Shown here piece by piece: positions 23,924-31,051 of a DNA stretch of 64,000 bases (position 1 is the stretch's first letter; every line of letters starts with the position of its first letter). A program made the translations under genes and the position numbers. The stretch is taken from positions 186,001 to 250,000 of the forward strand of contig NZ_KZ559467.1 of NCBI RefSeq assembly GCF_002850745.1, in the 5' to 3' direction. This DNA comes from Nonomuraea indica. Lineage in GTDB: Bacteria; Actinomycetota; Actinomycetes; Streptosporangiales; Streptosporangiaceae. Below the pieces are notes generated by a model that saw nothing but the letters and a program-made list of their open reading frames with translations, made no database searches and was not told where the DNA came from.

Positions 23924-25684
23924 ATGTTCGGCATCGGAGACTTCGCCAGGCTCGGGCTCGTGTCGGTGCGCATGCTGCGCCACTACGACGCCATCGGGCT
24001 GCTGCGTCCCGCGCACGTGGACCCGGTCACGGGCTACCGCTCCTACCAGGCGGCGCAGCTGTCGCGGCTCAACCGGATCGTCGCGCTGAAGGACCTCGGC
24101 TTCACCCTGGAGCAGGTCCGCGTCATCCTGGACGACAAGGTCGGCACCGACGAGCTGCACGGCATGGTCCGGTTGCGCCGGGCCGAGCTGGCGGAGCGGA
24201 TCAGCGCCGACCTGGCCCGGCTGCGCGGCGTCGAGGCGCGGCTGCGCTCCATCGAGAGGGAGGGCGGCATGGCCGCCGACGAGGTCGTGCTCAAGAGGGT
24301 GAGCCCGCTCCTGGTGGGCGAGCTCGACGCCGTCGCGGCGAGTTACGAGCCCGGCGACGTGGGGCCCGTCATCCAGCCGCTCTACACCGAGCTGCTGGCC
24401 CGGCTGGAGACGGCCGGCGTCACGCTCGCGGGCCCCGGCGTCGCCTTCTACCTGCCGGAGCAGGACGGCGCCGTGCGCGTGCACGCCGCCGTTCCCGTGA
24501 CCGGCGACGCCGTGGACGCGAGCTGCGTCGGCGCGGGCGTGGACGTCGTGACCCTGCCGGGCATCGAGACCGCGGCCACGATCATCCACCACGGGTCGAT
24601 GGACGGGGTCGGGACGACCTTCCAGACATTGGCCCACTGGATCGAGGCCCACGACTACCTCGCGCTCTCCCTCGCCCGCGAGGTCTACCTGCACTGCCCC
24701 GACGACCCCGACGACTGGGTGACGGAGTTGCAGATCGAGGTCACCCGGGCCTGGCCGGCGGCGGCCGAGCGCGACAACGGCCGGCGGCGGCCGGCGGCGG
24801 TGCCGCGTCCGGGCGCCGGGTCATGCGCTGAGCGCGTCGGCGACGGCCTGGGCGAACCGGTCGAGGTTGTCCAGCATGATGTTGTGCCCGCAGTCGGGGA
24901 TCGCCGTCAGGGAGACGCCGGCGGCGGTGAGGCTCGCGGCGTCGGCGCGCGGGCCGTCCACGGCCGGATGGAGCAGGGTGCGCGGGATCGTCAGGCGCTC
25001 CAGATTCTCCCGCGTCGTCGGTACGGTGCCGCGCAGAAGATTGATCGCACTGCGATAGAGCGCCTCCGGCCCGGCCAGACGCATCGTCGCCGCCCAGTGA
25101 GGGCCGACGAAGTCCATGGTCTCGGCCCAGCCGTGGTCCAGGAACTCCTGCTCGGTGCGATAGACGCCGATGCCGGAGCTGCCAGGCCGCTTGGTCCGCG
25201 GCGGCGGCTGGGGGTCGAGCGAGGCGTCGACCAGGACCAGCCGTCGGACCAGGTGCGGATGGCGGGCGGCCAGCGTGACGGCGACCGCGCCGCCCATGCT
25301 GTGCGCGACGATGTCCGCGGCGCCGGTCCCGGCCTGGTCGAGGGCGCGGGCCAAGGCGTCGGCGTGGTCTTCCAGGGTGTAGGCCGGGCCGGTGGGGCGG
25401 TCGCTGATGCCGAAGCCCAACATGTCGATCAGGAGGGACCGGCGTCCGGCGAGGGCCGGGTGCGCCGCCGCCGGGGCGAAGTAGGGGGCGGAGCTGGCAC
25501 CGAGTCCGTGGATGAAGACAAGGGCGGGCTCGGCGCCGGCGATCTCGACCCAGCGGATGCGGGAGCCGTCGGGGAGGACCTGTGCGCTGTGCATAGCGAA
25601 GAAGATATCTCGAACCCGAGGTATGTCGTCAACAGGGTATGGTTGGTCCATGCTGGAGCTGGCTGTCCTCGGCTTTCTCTATGA
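23924..25684 (+). CDS. MerR family regulator with GyrI-like effector domain; normal stop apparently lost
   Basis: The first 290 or so residues are a standard MerR activator. They comprise an N-terminal winged helix (FGIGDFARLGLVSVRMLRHY), a dimerisation coiled coil (about 75-115) and a GyrI-like ligand domain ending near VTELQIEVTRAW. Homologues are usually 270-290 residues long. Here no in-frame stop occurs until 25684, so the nominal 586-residue product runs about 860 bp antisense through the alpha/beta hydrolase gene. That extension has no recognisable domain and is probably an artefact of a frameshift near 24,740-24,830; a TGA in another frame sits at 24829. The ribosome site GAAGG precedes ATG 23924. 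Confidence 0.72.
   Translation: MFGIGDFARLGLVSVRMLRHYDAIGLLRPAHVDPVTGYRSYQAAQLSRLNRIVALKDLGFTLEQVRVILDDKVGTDELHGMVRLRRAELAERISADLARLRGVEARLRSIEREGGMAADEVVLKRVSPLLVGELDAVAASYEPGDVGPVIQPLYTELLARLETAGVTLAGPGVAFYLPEQDGAVRVHAAVPVTGDAVDASCVGAGVDVVTLPGIETAATIIHHGSMDGVGTTFQTLAHWIEAHDYLALSLAREVYLHCPDDPDDWVTELQIEVTRAWPAAAERDNGRRRPAAVPRPGAGSCAERVGDGLGEPVEVVQHDVVPAVGDRRQGDAGGGEARGVGARAVHGRMEQGARDRQALQILPRRRYGAAQKIDRTAIERLRPGQTHRRRPVRADEVHGLGPAVVQELLLGAIDADAGAARPLGPRRRLGVERGVDQDQPSDQVRMAGGQRDGDRAAHAVRDDVRGAGPGLVEGAGQGVGVVFQGVGRAGGAVADAEAQHVDQEGPASGEGRVRRRRGEVGGGAGTESVDEDKGGLGAGDLDPADAGAVGEDLCAVHSEEDISNPRYVVNRVWLVHAGAGCPRLSL
24821..25594 (-). CDS. Alpha/beta hydrolase
   Basis: This is a cytoplasmic serine hydrolase of the alpha/beta-fold superfamily, 257 residues. 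The oxyanion region is FIHGLGASSAPYF, the nucleophile elbow AHSMGGAVAV, the acid is expected in the segment after LTIPRTLLHPAVDG and the catalytic His is in IPDCGHNIML. I chose ATG 25594 over ATG 25651. The first has a TTGACG/TATCTT promoter ending 7 nt upstream and leaves room for the PadR dyad. The upstream start would share its codon with the divergent padR ATG. The substrate is unknown. Confidence 0.85.
   Translation of the reverse strand: MHSAQVLPDGSRIRWVEIAGAEPALVFIHGLGASSAPYFAPAAAHPALAGRRSLLIDMLGFGISDRPTGPAYTLEDHADALARALDQAGTGAADIVAHSMGGAVAVTLAARHPHLVRRLVLVDASLDPQPPPRTKRPGSSGIGVYRTEQEFLDHGWAETMDFVGPHWAATMRLAGPEALYRSAINLLRGTVPTTRENLERLTIPRTLLHPAVDGPRADAASLTAAGVSLTAIPDCGHNIMLDNLDRFAQAVADALSA
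25602..25632. promoter_or_regulatory. PadR-type operator inside the hydrolase promoter
   Basis: An inverted repeat ATATCTCG-AACC-CGAGGTAT (25605-25624, 7 of 8 pairs) lies between the -35 TTGACG (25632-25627, minus strand) and the -10 TATCTT (25607-25602) of the hydrolase promoter. It is also 25 bp ahead of the padR start. Repression of both genes by PadR is inferred. Confidence 0.6.
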
Positions 25685-26183
25685 CGCTCACCTGCACGGC
25701 TACGAACTGCGACGACACATCGCTGCCCTGACGGGGCACGTCCGGCCCATCGCCGACGGCACGCTCTATCCGCTGCTCAAGCGGATGGAGGCGGCCGGGC
25801 TGCTGCGCCGGGAGTTGCAGCCCGGTCAGGTCGCGGCGCCTCGGCACATGCTGTCGCTGACCACGTCCGGCAGGCGGGAGCTGCTGCGCCGGCTTCGCGA
25901 GCCCGACGAGCTGTTCATCACCGACGAGAACCGGTGGTTCACCGTGCTGGCCTTCCTGCGTCACCTGGACGATCCGGCCCAGCAGGCGGCCGTGCTGCAC
26001 CGCCGGCTCCACTTCCTCACCCAGCCGGCGAGCTTCTTCTGGGACGGTGACCGCCCCCTGCGCGCGGCCGACTTCGACGACCCGTTCCGGCAGGGGCTGT
26101 TCACGATCGCGACGGCCACGACCCGTACCGAGCTGAGGTGGCTGCGCGAGACGCTCGCCTCGCTGGAGCAGCCACGCCCGTGA
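25650..26183 (+). CDS. PadR family transcriptional regulator
   Basis: This is a ligand-responsive repressor, 177 residues. The N-terminal winged helix is typical: MLELAVLGFLYDAHLHGYEL, then DGTLYPLLKRMEAAGLL. The C-terminal half is a helical dimerisation domain of the Vir_act_alpha_C type. ATG 25650 is preceded by TATGGT 6 nt upstream, so the mRNA may be leaderless; the frame is open further upstream but without homology. It is divergent from the alpha/beta hydrolase and is its likely regulator. Confidence 0.88.
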   Translation: MLELAVLGFLYDAHLHGYELRRHIAALTGHVRPIADGTLYPLLKRMEAAGLLRRELQPGQVAAPRHMLSLTTSGRRELLRRLREPDELFITDENRWFTVLAFLRHLDDPAQQAAVLHRRLHFLTQPASFFWDGDRPLRAADFDDPFRQGLFTIATATTRTELRWLRETLASLEQPRP

Positions 26184-26196
26184 GAGGGGACGATTC

Positions 26197-26397
26197 ATGT
26201 TCCTGCCTGGCGCCCGTCTCAGGTTCGTCTCCGCTGCCGGTCCCGTACGTGCGCCGGTGACCAGGATCGGCGGCCGGCCGGTGTGGCTGGAGGAGCCGCA
26301 GTGGCCGTTCTCGCGGGACACCGGCCGGCCCTTTCCGTTCGTGGGACAGTTCACGTGGTTCGGCAGGAAGGGCCGCTTCCTGTGGGACTGCGTGTGA
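26197..26397 (+). pseudogene. Short 66-residue fragment resembling the start of a DUF1963 (YwqG-like) protein
   Basis: The frame begins at ATG 26197 with GAGGGGA upstream. It encodes VTRIGGRPVWLEEPQWPFSR and then FVGQFTWFG, which resembles the first strand region of DUF1963/YwqG proteins. Full-length members are 200 residues or more, so this looks like a truncated remnant. It lies 14 bp ahead of the sigma factor gene and downstream of padR. The family match is from memory of the motif pattern and is tentative. Confidence 0.45.
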
Positions 26398-26410
26398 CGA
26401 GACTTCGCCC

Positions 26411-27514
26411 GTGTCCGAGACCCGTACCCCGGAAGAGGTGCCCGTGGAGGCCGCCGCACTTGAGGAGCACCGGACCGAGCTGACCGGCTACTGCTATCGC
26501 ATGCTCGGCTGCGGGTTCGAGGCCGAGGACGCCGTGCAGGAGACGCTGGCCAAGGCGTGGGTGGCGCGCGAGCGCTACGACCCGGGCCGGGCGCCGCTGC
26601 GCGCATGGCTGTACGGCATCGCCACCCACGTCTGCCTCGACATGCTGCGCGGCGCCCGGCGCCGGGCGCGGGCCATGGACCTGGCCCGCGCCTCCGTGCC
26701 CGGCGCTGACATCGGGCCGCCGCTGCCCGACCACCGGTGGGTGCAGCCGGTGCCCGACGGCCTGGTGCTCGGCGGCCCGGCGCTCGGCGGCCCGGCGCTC
26801 GGTGGCCCGGTGTTCGGGAGCCCGGTGCCTGACGGGCCAGCGCTCGGCGGGCCGGTGCCCGGCAGGCCGGTGCTCGGTGGGGCGGCGCATGGCGCCGATC
26901 CGGCCGACGTGGTCGTGGCCAGGGAGTCCGTACGGCTGGCGTTCGTGGCCGCGCTGCAACACCTCCCGCCCCGCCAGCGGGCCGTCCTCATCCTGCGCGA
27001 CGTGCTGCGCTGGAGCGCGGCCGAGGTGGCGCCCCTGCTCGGCTGCAGCGTGGCCGCGGTCAACAGCGCGCTCCAGCGGGCCAGGGCGGCCCTGCCCGTC
27101 CCCGTACCCGCTTCCGCTCCCGCCGAGCCGGACGAGGGGCCGGACGAGGAACTGCTGGCCCGCTACGTGGCCGCCTTCGAGCGCTACGACGTCGAGACGC
27201 TGGTCTCGCTGCTGCGGGAGGACGCCACGATGTCGATGCCGCCGTTCACCTGGTGGCTGCGCGGGCGGGCCGACATCCGCGCGGTCCTGCTCGGCTCGGG
27301 CGCCCCCTGCGCCGGCTCCCGGCTGGTCCCCGCCGGCCGGGCCAACGGCGCCGCCGCCTTCGGCCAGTACCTGAAGGGCGAGCCGTTCGCGCTGGTCGTC
27401 ATCGAGACCCGGCGTGCGCTCGTCAGCGCGGTCACCACCCATCTCGGTGACCGGTTGTTCCCCATGTTCGGGCTGCCGATGAGTTTCGCCGCCCCGATCC
27501 GTACTGATGGGTGA
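26411..27514 (+). CDS. ECF-type RNA polymerase sigma factor with C-terminal SnoaL-like domain and expanded linker
   Basis: The 367-residue protein has sigma region 2 (TGYCYRMLGCGFEAEDAVQE, about 17-75) and sigma region 4 (about 175-235, LPPRQRAVLILRDVLRWSAA). A C-terminal NTF2/SnoaL-like domain follows (about 245-365), as in the SigG/SigJ-like ECF groups where it tunes activity in place of an anti-sigma factor. The linker between regions 2 and 4 is swollen by about 45 residues of Gly-Gly-Pro-Ala/Val-Leu repeats, not normal for the family. The GTG start at 26411 is assumed. A GyrI-like gene follows closely. Confidence 0.88.
   Translation: MSETRTPEEVPVEAAALEEHRTELTGYCYRMLGCGFEAEDAVQETLAKAWVARERYDPGRAPLRAWLYGIATHVCLDMLRGARRRARAMDLARASVPGADIGPPLPDHRWVQPVPDGLVLGGPALGGPALGGPVFGSPVPDGPALGGPVPGRPVLGGAAHGADPADVVVARESVRLAFVAALQHLPPRQRAVLILRDVLRWSAAEVAPLLGCSVAAVNSALQRARAALPVPVPASAPAEPDEGPDEELLARYVAAFERYDVETLVSLLREDATMSMPPFTWWLRGRADIRAVLLGSGAPCAGSRLVPAGRANGAAAFGQYLKGEPFALVVIETRRALVSAVTTHLGDRLFPMFGLPMSFAAPIRTDG
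26755..26885 (+). repeat. In-frame minisatellite in the sigma-factor linker
   Basis: Imperfect 15-bp units of the type CTCGGCGGCCCGGCG encode repeated LGGPA/LGGPV pentapeptides between sigma regions 2 and 4. Later units drift (VFGSP, VPDGP, VPGRP). Confidence 0.75.
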
Positions 27515-27530
27515 GGAAAGGAAGGAAACG

Positions 27531-28019
27531 ATGACACCCGAGATCGTGGAACACCCCGACCGCCCGTACGTCGGAGTGCGCAGGACCATCACCATGACGA
27601 GCTTCGGCCTGGTCGGCGACCGCATCGCCGAGCTGGTCGGCTGGCTCGCCGAGCGCGGTGCCGGCCTCGCCGGGGCGCCGTTCCTGAGGTACCACTCCAT
27701 CGACATGGCGGCCGACCGGCTCGACGTGGAGGCGGGCGTGCCCGTCGCCGCGCCCGTGGAGGGCGAGGGGGACATCCGGTCCGGCGTGCTGCCGGCGGGC
27801 CGCTACGCCACCGTCACCCACCACGGCCACCCCGACCGGCTGGTCGGCGTCACCGACGAGCTGCTGAAGTGGGCGGCCGGGCAGGGCCTGCGGTGGGACA
27901 TGACCGAGTCCGGCGGCGCCGAGCACTGGGGTTGCCGCCTGGAGCTGTACCCCACCGACCCGCGGGTCCAGCCCGATCCGGCCGAGTGGGACGTCGTCCT
28001 GGAGTTCCGCCTGGTCTGA
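27531..28019 (+). CDS. GyrI-like small-molecule-binding protein
   Basis: This is a 162-residue stand-alone GyrI-like domain (SHS2 repeats). The barrel strands include YVGVRRTITM, GVLPAGRYATVTHHGHPD and HWGCRLELYPTDPRV. Such proteins bind or hydrolyse small cyclic or cationic compounds. ATG 27531 follows AAGGAAGG; an ATG at 27507 overlapping the sigma-factor end is in the same frame. It is probably co-transcribed with the sigma factor, suggesting a stress or xenobiotic response role. Confidence 0.85.
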   Translation: MTPEIVEHPDRPYVGVRRTITMTSFGLVGDRIAELVGWLAERGAGLAGAPFLRYHSIDMAADRLDVEAGVPVAAPVEGEGDIRSGVLPAGRYATVTHHGHPDRLVGVTDELLKWAAGQGLRWDMTESGGAEHWGCRLELYPTDPRVQPDPAEWDVVLEFRLV

Positions 28020-28027
28020 CACCCGCT

Positions 28028-28061
28028 CCCGGGGGCGCTCCACGCCGGCGACGCCCCCGGG
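28028..28061 (+). terminator. Terminator hairpin after the GyrI-like gene
   Basis: A perfect 10-bp stem CCCGGGGGCG/CGCCCCCGGG with a 14-nt loop starts 9 nt past the stop. Confidence 0.6.
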
Positions 28062-28064
28062 GCG

Positions 28065-28195
28065 GGGGCGCCGATGACGTCGAGGCGGCCGGGTGCGGGG
28101 GGCGCCGATGGCGTCGAGGCGGCCGGGTGCGGGGGGCGCCGATGGCGTCGAGGCGGCCCGGGTGGGGGGCGCCGATGACGTCGAGGCGGGCGGAC
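28065..28195. repeat. Noncoding tandem repeat of 34 bp, about four copies
   Basis: GCGCCGATG starts at 28068, 28102, 28136 and 28169, giving periods of 34, 34 and 33 bp. Each unit has the core GATGRCGTCGAGGCGG. The array fills the spacer between the GyrI-like gene and the convergent phosphohexomutase. No function is visible. Confidence 0.8.
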
Positions 28196-28281
28196 CGGGG
28201 CGGGCGCGGCGGTGATGGCGGCCCAGGTGCCGGGTGCCGTGGGGGGTGTCGGCTCGCCTGCGGGGTGCCGGGCCCGGCGGG

Positions 28282-30249
28282 TCAGAGGGCCAGGGCGGCC
28301 TTGAGGTCGGCGGTGATGGCGTCGAGGTCGGCGGCGGCTCGGGCGCGGGCGGCTCCGACCTCGTCCGTCACCGGGACGACGACCTCCAGGTAGCACTTGA
28401 GCTTCGGCTCGGTGCCGGAGGGCCGGACGACGACGCGGGCGTCGTCCGACAGCGTGTAGCGCAGGCCGTCGGTCGGCGGCAGGCCGCCGTCGCCCCGGCT
28501 GAGGTCGTCGGCGCGCTCCACCGTACGGCCGCCCAGGGCGACCGGGGGAGCGGCGCGCAGGCGGGCCATGGCGCCGGCGATCAGCGACAGGTCGTCCACC
28601 CGGACCGAGAGCTGCGACGTGGCGTGCAGGCCGTAGCGGCGGGCCTGCTCGTCGAGCAGGTCCACCAGCGTGCGGCCGTCGCGCTTGGCCGCCGCGGCGA
28701 TCGAGGCGACCGTGAGCGCCGCCCCGATGCCGTCCTTGTCGCGCACCGGAAGCCTCGTCTCGCCGCCGTCCCCCTCGCGGTCGCGGCCGCCGTCCCCGTC
28801 GCGGTTGCCGTCGCCGTCGCGGTTGCCGTCCCCGTCGGTGTCGCGGTCCCCGTCGGCGTTGCTGTCGGCGTCACGGTCGCCGTCGCCGTCGCCGTCGGGT
28901 GCGGGGTCGGTGCCGACGCTGTAGCCGATGGCCTCCTCGTAGCCGAAGACCAGGCCCGGACCGGCCTTGATGATCCACTTGAAGCCGGTCAGGGTCTCGC
29001 CGTAACGGACGCCGTGGGCACGGGCGATCTTGCCGAGCAGGGTGGAGGAGACGATCGTCGTGGCCACCATGCGGTCGCCCGACGTATGGGTGATCACGTG
29101 TTCGGCGAGCAGCCCGCCCAGCTCGTCACCGGTCAGCATCCGCACCGTGCCGTCGGCCAGCGGCACGCCCACCGCGCACCGGTCGGCGTCGGGGTCGTTG
29201 GCGATGACGAGGTCGGCCCCGACGCGGGCGGCGAGCGCGGCGGCGAGGTCCATCGCGCCGGGCTCCTCCGGGTTGGGGAAGGCCACCGTGGGAAAGTCGG
29301 GGTCGGGGTTGCGCTGCTCCTCCACGGCCATCGGGCTCTCGAACCCGGCCCGCAGGAACGCGTCGGTCAGCGTGGCGCCGCCCACGCCGTGCAGCGGTGT
29401 GTAGGCGACCCGCAGCTCGCGGGCGTCGCCCAGGGGCAGCCGGGTGATCGCGTCGATGTAGTCGTCGACGATGTCCTCGCCCAGCTCGGTCAGGGTGCCC
29501 GGCCCGGGCAGGGGCAACTCGTCGACCGGGCCCACGGCGTCGATGGCCGCGGAGATCTCACGGTCGATCGGCGGCACGATCTGCGAGCCGTCGCCCCAGT
29601 AGACCTTGTAGCCGTTGTCGCGGGGCGGGTTGTGGCTGGCGGTGACCATCACCCCGGCGTCGGCGCCCAGGCGCAGCACGGCGAACGCCAGCAGGGGCGT
29701 GGGCAGCGGGCACGGCAGCAGCGAGGCGTGCAGGCCGGCTCCGGTCAGCACCGCGGCGGTGTCGCGGGCGAACGCATCGGACTTGTGCCGGGCGTCGTAA
29801 CCGATCACCACGTGCCGGCCCGGGCCGAGCACCTTGGCCAGGCCGGCGGCGGCCCGCATCACGGTGACCCGGTTCATCCGGTTGGGGCCCGCGCCCAGCT
29901 CGCCGCGCAGCCCGGCGGTGCCGAACTCCAGCTTGCGGCCGAACCGGTCGGCCAGCGCCGCCAGGTCGCCGCGTTCGATCAACCCGGACAGCTCGGCGCG
30001 GGTCTCGGGGTCGGGGTCCTGGCCCAGCCACCGCCGGGCGGCGTGGACCAGCTCGTCGCCGCCCGCCGCGCCGCCCGCCGCGCCGCCCGCCGCGCCGCCC
30101 GCCGCGCCGCCCGCCGCGCCGCCCGCCGCGCCGCCCGCCGCGCCGCCCGCCGCGGCGGGGCCGCTCGCCGTCCGGCCTTCTGCCTGGTCGTGCGCCTGAC
30201 CGCCCGTCCCGCCGCCCGCCTCGGCCGGGCCGCTCGCCTCCGCGCTCAC
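28282..30249 (-). CDS. Phosphohexomutase (phosphoglucomutase/phosphomannomutase family) with two repeat expansions
   Basis: This is an alpha-D-phosphohexomutase that may also act as phosphopentomutase. All four active-site loops are intact: phosphoserine TASHNPPRDNG, metal site DPDADR, sugar loop GYEEAIGYSVG and phosphate site RPSGTEPK. The 655 residues are about 100 more than usual. One excess is an N-terminal Ala/Gly tract with eight AAGG units ahead of the normal start of homology (DELVHAARRWLGQDPDPETR). The other is an Asp/Gly/Asn/Arg-rich insert of about 45 residues just after the sugar loop. The GTG start overlaps the PNP stop (GTGA). Confidence 0.9.
   Translation of the reverse strand: MSAEASGPAEAGGGTGGQAHDQAEGRTASGPAAAGGAAGGAAGGAAGGAAGGAAGGAAGGAAGGDELVHAARRWLGQDPDPETRAELSGLIERGDLAALADRFGRKLEFGTAGLRGELGAGPNRMNRVTVMRAAAGLAKVLGPGRHVVIGYDARHKSDAFARDTAAVLTGAGLHASLLPCPLPTPLLAFAVLRLGADAGVMVTASHNPPRDNGYKVYWGDGSQIVPPIDREISAAIDAVGPVDELPLPGPGTLTELGEDIVDDYIDAITRLPLGDARELRVAYTPLHGVGGATLTDAFLRAGFESPMAVEEQRNPDPDFPTVAFPNPEEPGAMDLAAALAARVGADLVIANDPDADRCAVGVPLADGTVRMLTGDELGGLLAEHVITHTSGDRMVATTIVSSTLLGKIARAHGVRYGETLTGFKWIIKAGPGLVFGYEEAIGYSVGTDPAPDGDGDGDRDADSNADGDRDTDGDGNRDGDGNRDGDGGRDREGDGGETRLPVRDKDGIGAALTVASIAAAAKRDGRTLVDLLDEQARRYGLHATSQLSVRVDDLSLIAGAMARLRAAPPVALGGRTVERADDLSRGDGGLPPTDGLRYTLSDDARVVVRPSGTEPKLKCYLEVVVPVTDEVGAARARAAADLDAITADLKAALAL
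28770..28905 (-). repeat. In-frame Asp-Gly minisatellite inside the mutase
   Basis: Units of 18 bp (and 6-bp sub-units) encode GDGNRD, GDGDRD and related hexapeptides between the sugar-binding loop and the VRDKDGIGAAL segment. Confidence 0.8.
30056..30155 (-). repeat. Eightfold 12-bp repeat coding (AAGG)8
   Basis: Eight nearly perfect 12-bp units (GCCGCGCCGCCC on the plus strand) encode the N-terminal AAGG array of the phosphohexomutase. Confidence 0.85.
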
Positions 30250-31049
30250 AGCCTGTCCACGACCTTGGCGAGCAGGACGCCCATGCGGGCGGCGGTGGCG
30301 CGGCCGACCTGGAGGACCTCCTCGTGGTCGAGCGGGTCGCCGGCCAGGCCGGCGGCCGGGTTGGTGACCAGGGACAGCCCGAGCACCTCGAGGCCGGCCT
30401 CGCGGGCGGCGATGGCCTCGAGGACCGTGGACATGCCGATCAGGTCGCCGCCGAGCGTGCGCAGCATGCGGATCTCGGCGGGTGTCTCGTAGGTGGGGCC
30501 GCGGAAGGCCACGTAGACGCCCTCGGCGATGGCCGGGTCGATCTCGCGCACCAGCGCGCGCAGCCGCTTGGAGTAGACCTCGGTCAGGTCGATGAAGGTG
30601 GTGCCGGTGATCGGGTTGGCGCCCGTCATGTTGATGTGGTCACTGATCAGCACCGGGTCGCCGACCTGCTGCGTCTCGGGGCGCAGGCCGCCCGCCGCGT
30701 TGGTCAGGATGACGGTGCGGACGCCCGCGGCCGCGGCGGTGCGCACGCCGTGGACCACGGAGTCGACCACGCGGCCCTCGTAGAGGTGGCTGCGGCCGAG
30801 GAAGACGAGGGCGTGCCGCCCCGCGCCGGTGCGGACAACGCGGAGCTTGCCGCCGTGCCCGGCGACCGCGGGAGCGGAGAAGCCGGGCAGGTCGGTGAAG
30901 GGTATCTCGGAGACGGTCTCCCCGAGCGCGTCGGCGGCCGGCACCCAGCCGGAGCCCATGACGAGGGCCACGTCGAAGGATTCGAGGCCGGCGGCTGCCC
31001 TGAGCGCCGCGGCGGCCTCACCGGCCAAGGTGTAGGGGTCGTTGCTCAC
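30246..31049 (-). CDS. deoD: Purine nucleoside phosphorylase (trimeric type)
   Basis: The enzyme splits inosine and guanosine with phosphate to base and ribose-1-phosphate. The 267 residues match the low-molecular-weight trimeric class. Conserved parts include the phosphate site VALVMGSGW, GRSHLYEGR, LTNAAGGLRPE and the base-binding segment LSLVTNPAAGLAG. It lies 2 bp after the M20 gene and overlaps the mutase by 4 nt, forming one leftward operon. Its ribose-1-phosphate can be isomerised by the neighbouring mutase if that enzyme accepts pentoses. The symbol punA is equally used. Confidence 0.93.
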   Translation of the reverse strand: MSNDPYTLAGEAAAALRAAAGLESFDVALVMGSGWVPAADALGETVSEIPFTDLPGFSAPAVAGHGGKLRVVRTGAGRHALVFLGRSHLYEGRVVDSVVHGVRTAAAAGVRTVILTNAAGGLRPETQQVGDPVLISDHINMTGANPITGTTFIDLTEVYSKRLRALVREIDPAIAEGVYVAFRGPTYETPAEIRMLRTLGGDLIGMSTVLEAIAAREAGLEVLGLSLVTNPAAGLAGDPLDHEEVLQVGRATAARMGVLLAKVVDRL

Positions 31050-31051
31050 CT

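Noticed and set aside
28065..28195. Possible CRISPR array
   Set aside because: The 33-34 bp units are adjacent with no unique spacers between them, and no cas genes are present, so it is a plain tandem repeat.
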